From positions 1 through 6,356 of the forward strand of contig VBQB01000365.1 of the NCBI GenBank assembly GCA_005887855.1: a stretch of 6,356 nt of DNA, read 5' to 3'. The stretch is from Verrucomicrobiota bacterium. Its GTDB lineage: Bacteria > Verrucomicrobiota > Verrucomicrobiae > Chthoniobacterales > UBA10450. The notes below the pieces were generated by a model. It saw nothing but the letters and a program-made list of their open reading frames with translations, was not told the origin of the DNA and did not search any database. Shown here in pieces: positions 1 through 3,549 of this stretch (position 1 is the stretch's first letter; each line of letters opens with the position of its first letter). The translations under genes and the position numbers were made by a program.

Positions 1-167
1 GACGCGATGATAGGATCGCGACATTGGATCAGCAATACGCTGTGGTGGGCCTAATCAAACGAACCGGCTTTCAGCGAATTCGAATCGATACCTTCCATGG
101 CGGTCATGAAGTCAATGACGCGCAAACGGCTATCGCCTTGCGTTGGTTCCGCGAGCTGCAGAAATAG
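1..167 (+). CDS. C-terminal end of an alpha/beta-hydrolase-like protein (partial)
   Basis: An open reading frame enters from the left edge (first full codon at base 3) and ends at TAG 165-167, leaving 54 residues. The visible tail contains TFHGGHEVND followed by AIALRWFRELQK. A Gly-Gly-His-Glu motif shortly before a C-terminal helix rich in Leu/Trp/Phe is typical of the catalytic-His loop of alpha/beta-hydrolase esterases and dienelactone-hydrolase-like enzymes; here the candidate His is residue 35 of the fragment. The Ser and Asp of the triad would lie outside the window, so the enzyme class is an inference from this short tail. The gene points toward the yhaM-like gene (convergent), and a palindromic repeat starts four bases after its stop codon. 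Substrate cannot be guessed. Confidence 0.55.
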   Translation, partial: RDDRIATLDQQYAVVGLIKRTGFQRIRIDTFHGGHEVNDAQTAIALRWFRELQK

Positions 168-170
168 AGG

Positions 171-192
171 GTAGCGCACGCGTCTCGCGTGC
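171..192. repeat. Short palindromic repeat, GTAGC-leader type
   Basis: Bases 176-182 (GCACGCG) pair perfectly with 186-192 (CGCGTGC) around a TCT loop at 183-185, preceded by GTAGC at 171-175 (the final C is unpaired). The same design (GTAGC leader, 7-base arms, TCT loop) recurs at 3496-3517 with different but still complementary arm bases, so the two look like members of one dispersed family. It lies four bases after the plus-strand stop codon at 167. It might fold in the RNA of either convergent gene, but no T-run follows, so a terminator role is not supported. Confidence 0.75.
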
Positions 193-194
193 TG

Positions 195-216
195 GCAATG
201 GCGTCCTCGCCATCGC
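195..216. repeat. Short palindromic repeat (ATGGCG/CGCCAT hairpin)
   Basis: ATGGCG at 198-203 pairs with CGCCAT at 208-213 around TCCT. After one mismatch (197/214), two more pairs form (195-196 with 215-216). It follows the previous hairpin after only two bases, making this a cluster of different palindromes in the convergent gap between the hydrolase and yhaM-like genes. No coding frame here is credible. Confidence 0.6.
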
Positions 217-239
217 GGGACTTCTCGGAACGGGTGTTT

Positions 240-289
240 GTAGGGGAAGCAGTCTGCTTCCCGCGCGGGACGCCAACGGCGTCCCCTAC
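240..289. repeat. Twin-hairpin palindromic element flanked by GTAG/CTAC
   Basis: Two strong hairpins sit side by side: GGGAAGCA (244-251) with TGCTTCCC (255-262), and GGGACGCC (267-274) with GGCGTCCC (278-285), each with a three-base loop, separated by GCGC at 263-266. The whole is bounded by GTAG at 240-243 and its complement CTAC at 286-289, so the ends can also pair and close a cloverleaf-like fold. The right boundary supplies the stop codon of the yhaM-like gene (CTA at 286-288, read TAG on the minus strand). The structure could affect 3' ends of both convergent transcripts, but its primary nature looks like a dispersed repeat unit. Confidence 0.8.
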
Positions 290-1341
290 AGCAGCGTTCC
301 GTCTTTCGATGGCGTTTTGGGTGAGAATTTGTCGAGCGATTTCACCAAATTCCCCGGCAATGGGCGGACACGATCAAAAATGCGAGCGGCCAAAGGTTTT
401 GCTGTTGCGTAACCGGCGGCGAACATTTCCAGGCGCGCGTCGAGATTGTCGATGTAATGGAGCGCCATCGCTTCGGGCGTTTTCGGACTGACCGGCGAGC
501 CAAATTCCGGCTCCCCATGGTGCGCCCCGATTAGATGAAGCAGATGCAGACGAACGTCCTCCGAAGCGGGCACGAGGTCCTTCCACGCACTCGCATTCTC
601 GACGCTGACTTTCCGCCAGAGCGAATTGACCAGTTCAAGGCCAATCGAAATATGGCCCATTAGTTCGCCGCGCTCATCGTAGCTCATATTGAAACCATTC
701 TCGGGCAACTGGTTTTCCCAGAGTTTCCCGCAATCGTGAAATAAGATGCCGGCTAGCAAAAGATCGAGATTCAGTTCCGGATACAACGGCACGATTTCCT
801 TCGCCACGCGCATCATCTGCGCCGTGTGTTCAACCAATCCGCCCCGGCGCGCGTGATGATAGTTGCGGGCAGCGGCGGTGCGGCGAAAACGGTCGCCCCA
901 CTCTTTTAGAAACGCATCGCACAACGCGCGCAAACGAGGATCGGCAATTGTCTGCATCGTTTGCCCAATAAATTCCCAATCTGCGTTCTGCTTGGCGCGC
1001 AAATCCGCCGGGCCTTGCAGCAGTTCATTTTTTTCCTGATCGGTAAGCGGACGCACAGTCCATTTGCGCGCTTCGAGCCCGTATTGCTGATGCCGGTGAA
1101 ACTCGCCGGAGAGCTCGATGAAATTCTCAGTCGTGAGCGAACTACAGGCCTTGTAAGCAGGATGATCGCTCCAGACGCGCAGCGTCATGCGATCGCATGC
1201 GTCGGCAAGAACAAGCTCGCAGTACGGCTGCTGTTCGCGGGTGAGCTTTGGCGCCGCACTTTCCACTTGCACATGCACGCGCGCCGCCACCGCCCCGTTT
1301 TGCGCGGCCCGCCGAATCTCGCTCAGCGTCAGCAGTTGCAT
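286..1341 (-). CDS. yhaM: YhaM-like 3'-5' exoribonuclease: OB-fold plus HD domain
   Basis: A 351-residue cytoplasmic protein with no signal peptide. Residues about 15-100 look like a nucleic-acid-binding OB fold; residues about 155-310 form an HD metal-hydrolase domain. Visible metal-binding or catalytic motifs are YHHARRGGLVEHT (His162, His163, His172), FHDCGK (His202-Asp203), His230, AHHGEPEF (His274, His275) and IDNLDAR (Asp298). This order (OB fold, then the YHHA-GGL-EHT form of HD domain) is that of Bacillus YhaM, a 3'-5' exonuclease active on RNA and single-stranded DNA. The protein is somewhat longer than the roughly 314-residue Bacillus enzyme, mainly by a C-terminal tail. The start is the only ATG after an in-frame TAG at 1369-1371; the upstream GAAGATCGAG is at best a weak ribosome site. 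Its stop codon falls in a palindromic repeat. It starts 30 bases after the sodC stop, so co-transcription is likely. Activity on RNA is inferred from the family. Confidence 0.8.
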   Translation of the reverse strand: MQLLTLSEIRRAAQNGAVAARVHVQVESAAPKLTREQQPYCELVLADACDRMTLRVWSDHPAYKACSSLTTENFIELSGEFHRHQQYGLEARKWTVRPLTDQEKNELLQGPADLRAKQNADWEFIGQTMQTIADPRLRALCDAFLKEWGDRFRRTAAARNYHHARRGGLVEHTAQMMRVAKEIVPLYPELNLDLLLAGILFHDCGKLWENQLPENGFNMSYDERGELMGHISIGLELVNSLWRKVSVENASAWKDLVPASEDVRLHLLHLIGAHHGEPEFGSPVSPKTPEAMALHYIDNLDARLEMFAAGYATAKPLAARIFDRVRPLPGNLVKSLDKFSPKTPSKDGTLL

Positions 1342-1371
1342 CTCGATCTTCGGTAATTCGGCCCGCGACTA

Positions 1372-1824
1372 TTAAATTTTCAAGTCGTCCTCTTTTTCAT
1401 GCACGACTACAGATTTTCCAATGATCGAATTTGGACCGCTCAGATCGAGTTTCCCTTTCCACTTGAGGTGCCCCTTCCCAGAAGCATCAGCTTCAATATT
1501 GCCGAAATCGCCGGCGTGACGCTCCGTCCCCGTCGGCCCATCGTGGTGTTGATGCGTCGGATTGAAATGCGCGCCGGCTGACATCGCATCCGGCGCCGAG
1601 CAATCGCCTTTCTCGTGAATGTGGATACCGTGCCTGCCCGGTTTGAGGTTTTGGACGTCGGCAACGACGCGCACTTCGTCGCCAGTCTTTGTAAACGTGA
1701 CCGTGCCAGCAACCTGGCTCCCTGATTTCGGCTCCAAAGTCGCGGTCGCCTTCGTGACATCCTGCGCGTGCGCGAAGACAGCGAAAGCGCACAACACGCC
1801 TAGAGATATGATTATTGTTTTCAT
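1372..1824 (-). CDS. sodC: Periplasmic Cu/Zn superoxide dismutase, C-terminally shortened
   Basis: A 150-residue protein with a signal peptide (basic start, hydrophobic residues 4-18, probable cleavage after AHA at residue 20), so it should act in the periplasm, converting superoxide to oxygen and peroxide. All metal ligands are visible: copper by His68 and His70 in HGIHIHEKGDC, bridging His86 in GAHFNP, zinc by His94, His103 and Asp106 (ERHAGDFGN), and copper ligand His142 in VVHEKEDD. Asp146 matches the secondary bridge Asp124 of the bovine enzyme, and Cys75 matches Cys57. The chain then stops at DDLKI, where family members normally continue about 20 residues through a GNAGxRxACGVI-type strand. 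The active-site Arg (bovine 143) and the partner Cys (146) are therefore absent. It may be a decayed gene, a natural short variant or a sequence error. Upstream lies aguB (39-base gap); no clear Shine-Dalgarno is seen. Confidence 0.88.
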   Translation of the reverse strand: MKTIIISLGVLCAFAVFAHAQDVTKATATLEPKSGSQVAGTVTFTKTGDEVRVVADVQNLKPGRHGIHIHEKGDCSAPDAMSAGAHFNPTHQHHDGPTGTERHAGDFGNIEADASGKGHLKWKGKLDLSGPNSIIGKSVVVHEKEDDLKI

Positions 1825-1863
1825 TGCCGAAACGGTACGGCGCTTCTGGATGAAATGAAACTA

Positions 1864-2748
1864 TCAATCGAGCAGCCGTTGCTCTATTCCTGCATACGCA
1901 TCTACGCGCCGGTCACGCAAAAATGGCCAATGCGTCCGATGCTCGTTCACGCGGTCCCATTCCACGTCTGCGATCACAATCTCTTCTCGATCCACCGAAC
2001 CTTTGGCGATGATCTCGCCATCGGGACCGCAGATAAAACTTTGCCCCCAAAACTCAATTCCATCCCCACCTGCAGGCGCTTCGTGGCCGACGCGATTTGC
2101 GGCCGCGACATAACAACCATTCGCGATCGCGTGACTGCGCTGAACTGTTTCCCAGGCCGAATATTGGGCCGCACCGAATCTCTTCTTTTCCGACGGATGC
2201 CAGCCGATGGCGGTTGGATAAAATAAACTCTCTGCTCCACGAAGCGCAGTGAGGCGCGCCGCCTCCGGATACCATTGGTCCCAGCAAACGCAGACGCCGA
2301 TCTTTCCGTGGGTCGTTGGCCACGCCTGAAATCCGAGATCGCCTGGCGTAAAGTAAAACTTTTCGTGGTAAAGGGGATCGTCGGGAATGTGCATCTTGCG
2401 ATATTTGCCAAGCAATTTGCCGTCCGCGGCAATAATTGCAGCGGTATTGTGATAGAGGCCGGCGCTGCGCTTCTCGAAAAGTGACGCGATGATCACGACG
2501 CCAGTTTCCCGCGCGACATCTCCTAATGCCGATGTCGATTTACCGGGCACCTCTTCAGCAAGTTCGAAATTCTTGTGATCTTCCGTCTGGCAGAAGTATT
2601 GCGACCGAAAAAGTTCGGGCAAACAAACGATCTGCGCGCCTTGTTTCGCGGCATCGCGAATCAATTCGACGGCACGCGCGAAATTCTTGTCTGGCTCTGT
2701 GCCGCATCGCATCTGAATAAGCGCGACACGCGTTTGGTGTGGATTCAT
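1864..2748 (-). CDS. aguB: N-carbamoylputrescine amidase
   Basis: A 294-residue cytosolic nitrilase-superfamily enzyme, full length for its family. It hydrolyses N-carbamoylputrescine to putrescine, CO2 and ammonia, the last step of the agmatine route to polyamines (EC 3.5.1.53). The catalytic triad is visible: Glu45 in LPELF, Lys118 in KYRKMHIPDDP and Cys155 in CVCWDQWYPEAARL. The stretches HEKFYFTPGDLGF and WDQWYPEAAR are characteristic of AguB rather than of other nitrilases such as beta-ureidopropionase. The ATG at 2746-2748 is preceded in frame by a TAA at 2776-2778 with no other ATG between, so the start is well fixed. The usual partner, agmatine deiminase (AguA), is not in the window. 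sodC follows after 39 bases on the same strand and is probably co-transcribed. Confidence 0.93.
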   Translation of the reverse strand: MNPHQTRVALIQMRCGTEPDKNFARAVELIRDAAKQGAQIVCLPELFRSQYFCQTEDHKNFELAEEVPGKSTSALGDVARETGVVIIASLFEKRSAGLYHNTAAIIAADGKLLGKYRKMHIPDDPLYHEKFYFTPGDLGFQAWPTTHGKIGVCVCWDQWYPEAARLTALRGAESLFYPTAIGWHPSEKKRFGAAQYSAWETVQRSHAIANGCYVAAANRVGHEAPAGGDGIEFWGQSFICGPDGEIIAKGSVDREEIVIADVEWDRVNEHRTHWPFLRDRRVDAYAGIEQRLLD

Positions 2749-2753
2749 GGTGG

Positions 2754-2774
2754 ATCGTGAGCTCCGCGCACGAT
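2754..2774 (-). promoter_or_regulatory. Possible hairpin presenting a GGAG in the aguB leader
   Basis: On the minus strand ATCGTG and CACGAT (plus positions 2769-2774 and 2754-2759) can form a six-pair stem whose nine-base loop holds GGAG, the only Shine-Dalgarno-like run before the aguB ATG. The GGAG lies about 13 bases from the ATG, longer than usual, so it may simply be a chance match. Nothing else supports regulation. Confidence 0.2.
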
Positions 2775-2819
2775 GTTAAATACATCATCGCGAAGCGATC
2801 AAAATTTTGGTCTGCGACT

Positions 2820-2857
2820 TAGGTTAGCATCGCGCGACGAAGCGCGCGATCCACCTA
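2820..2857 (-). repeat. Palindromic hairpin at the cyclophilin stop codon
   Basis: ATCGCGCG (2829-2836) pairs perfectly with CGCGCGAT (2843-2850) around ACGAAG. Outside an internal loop, TAGGT (2820-2824) pairs with ACCTA (2853-2857), whose CTA is the TAG stop codon of the cyclophilin gene on the minus strand. The stem is strong, but no U-run follows it on the minus-strand transcript, so it fits a palindromic repeat better than a classical intrinsic terminator; some attenuation or 3'-end protection is possible. The remainder of the gap to aguB (2749-2819) holds only small weak hairpins. Confidence 0.6.
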
Positions 2858-3469
2858 CTTCACCGAATCCGCTGGCACGATCTTGATACTTTCGATCACG
2901 ACCCGTTTTGTCGGTTTGCTCGTCTCGCCCGAACTGCTTCTCGTTACCGGAGTATCACCGATTTTTTCGAGCACGTCGTCGCCTTTGATCAGTTTTCCGA
3001 ATGTCGTGTACTGATGATCGAGACGCGGAACGGGTGCGAGACAAATGAAAAATTGCGAACCGGCCGAATCCGGATCGGAGCTGCGTGCCATGGAGATGAC
3101 GCCGCGCTCGTGGGAATGATCATTGAATTCGGCTTTGATTTTGTAGCCCGGACCACCTTCTCCATAGCTGCTTTCCTTGCCCGGATCTTTTGAATTTGGG
3201 TCGCCACCTTGAATCATGAACCCCTTGACGATGCGATGAAAAGTTGTGCCGTCGTAAAAGCCCGAACGGGCAAGTTTCTTAAAATTCTCCACCGTCTTCG
3301 GCGCGGCGTCGGTCCAAAATTCGATGACCATTTCGCCCTCGCTTGTCTTGATCACGGCGACTTCGTTTGATGTACTCACAGAAGGGGTTCCTTTCTTTTC
3401 TTCAGCTCCAAGTTGGGCGGCGCCGACAGCTAAACTAAACAGCAATCCGGCAAAGATTGACAATTTCAT
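2855..3469 (-). CDS. Secreted cyclophilin-type peptidyl-prolyl cis-trans isomerase
   Basis: A 204-residue protein that should catalyse cis-trans isomerisation of X-Pro bonds during folding of exported proteins. It opens with MKLSIFAGLLFSLAVGAAQ, a signal peptide with probable cleavage near residue 18-22 and no lipobox Cys, so it is periplasmic or otherwise extracytoplasmic. Residues about 36-200 are the cyclophilin domain: FHRIVKGFMIQGGDP supplies Arg79, Phe84 and Gln87 (CypA Arg55, Phe60, Gln63); GSQFFICLA and LDHQYTTFGKLIKG follow. CypA Trp121 is Arg149 here and His126 is Tyr154, substitutions common in bacterial members. An ATG exists 24 bases upstream (3493), but it would put eight residues in front of the signal peptide; the chosen ATG also has AGTGG about seven bases ahead. 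It lies 80 bases after carB, with two palindromes between. Confidence 0.9.
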   Translation of the reverse strand: MKLSIFAGLLFSLAVGAAQLGAEEKKGTPSVSTSNEVAVIKTSEGEMVIEFWTDAAPKTVENFKKLARSGFYDGTTFHRIVKGFMIQGGDPNSKDPGKESSYGEGGPGYKIKAEFNDHSHERGVISMARSSDPDSAGSQFFICLAPVPRLDHQYTTFGKLIKGDDVLEKIGDTPVTRSSSGETSKPTKRVVIESIKIVPADSVK

Positions 3470-3495
3470 AATCGACCACTGGCACGGATGCAAAA

Positions 3496-3517
3496 GTAGC
3501 GCAAGCCTCTGGCTTGT
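3496..3517. repeat. Short palindromic repeat, GTAGC-leader type (second copy)
   Basis: GCAAGCC (3501-3507) pairs with GGCTTGT (3511-3517) around TCT at 3508-3510, the outermost pair being G-T, with GTAGC at 3496-3500. It matches the copy at 171-192 in leader, arm length and loop while the arm bases differ in a compensated way. It lies between carB and the cyclophilin gene. On the minus strand it is followed by GCTACTTTT, at most a weak terminator signal. Confidence 0.7.
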
Positions 3518-3531
3518 AAGTTAAGAAGAGA

Positions 3532-3548
3532 GCAGGCTGGAAGCTTGC
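3532..3548. repeat. Short palindromic repeat just after the carB stop
   Basis: GCAGGCT (3532-3538) pairs with AGCTTGC (3542-3548) around GGA, with one G-T pair at 3535/3545. It begins one base beyond the carB TGA (3550-3552). With the neighbouring hairpin at 3501-3517 it fills most of the carB-cyclophilin gap. It could slow or protect the carB 3' end, but it looks like the other palindromes of this window. Confidence 0.6.
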
Positions 3549-3549
3549 G

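Noticed and set aside
143..491. Small plus-strand reading frames across the hydrolase end and palindrome cluster
   Set aside because: They run through hairpin repeats and the reverse strand of the yhaM-like gene, have no family resemblance and no ribosome site.
2771..2810. Promoter upstream of aguB (TTGATC and TATTTA on the minus strand)
   Set aside because: The boxes are only 14 bases apart and the alternative -10 at 17 bases matches poorly; the region is AT-rich by contrast only.
3470..3493. Earlier ATG (3493) for the cyclophilin gene
   Set aside because: It would add eight polar residues ahead of a well-formed signal peptide; the ATG at 3467-3469 has a better ribosome site.
3496..3548. 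Intrinsic terminator after carB
   Set aside because: Stems are present, but only a four-T run follows, some bases after the second stem. Repeat membership explains the palindromes better.
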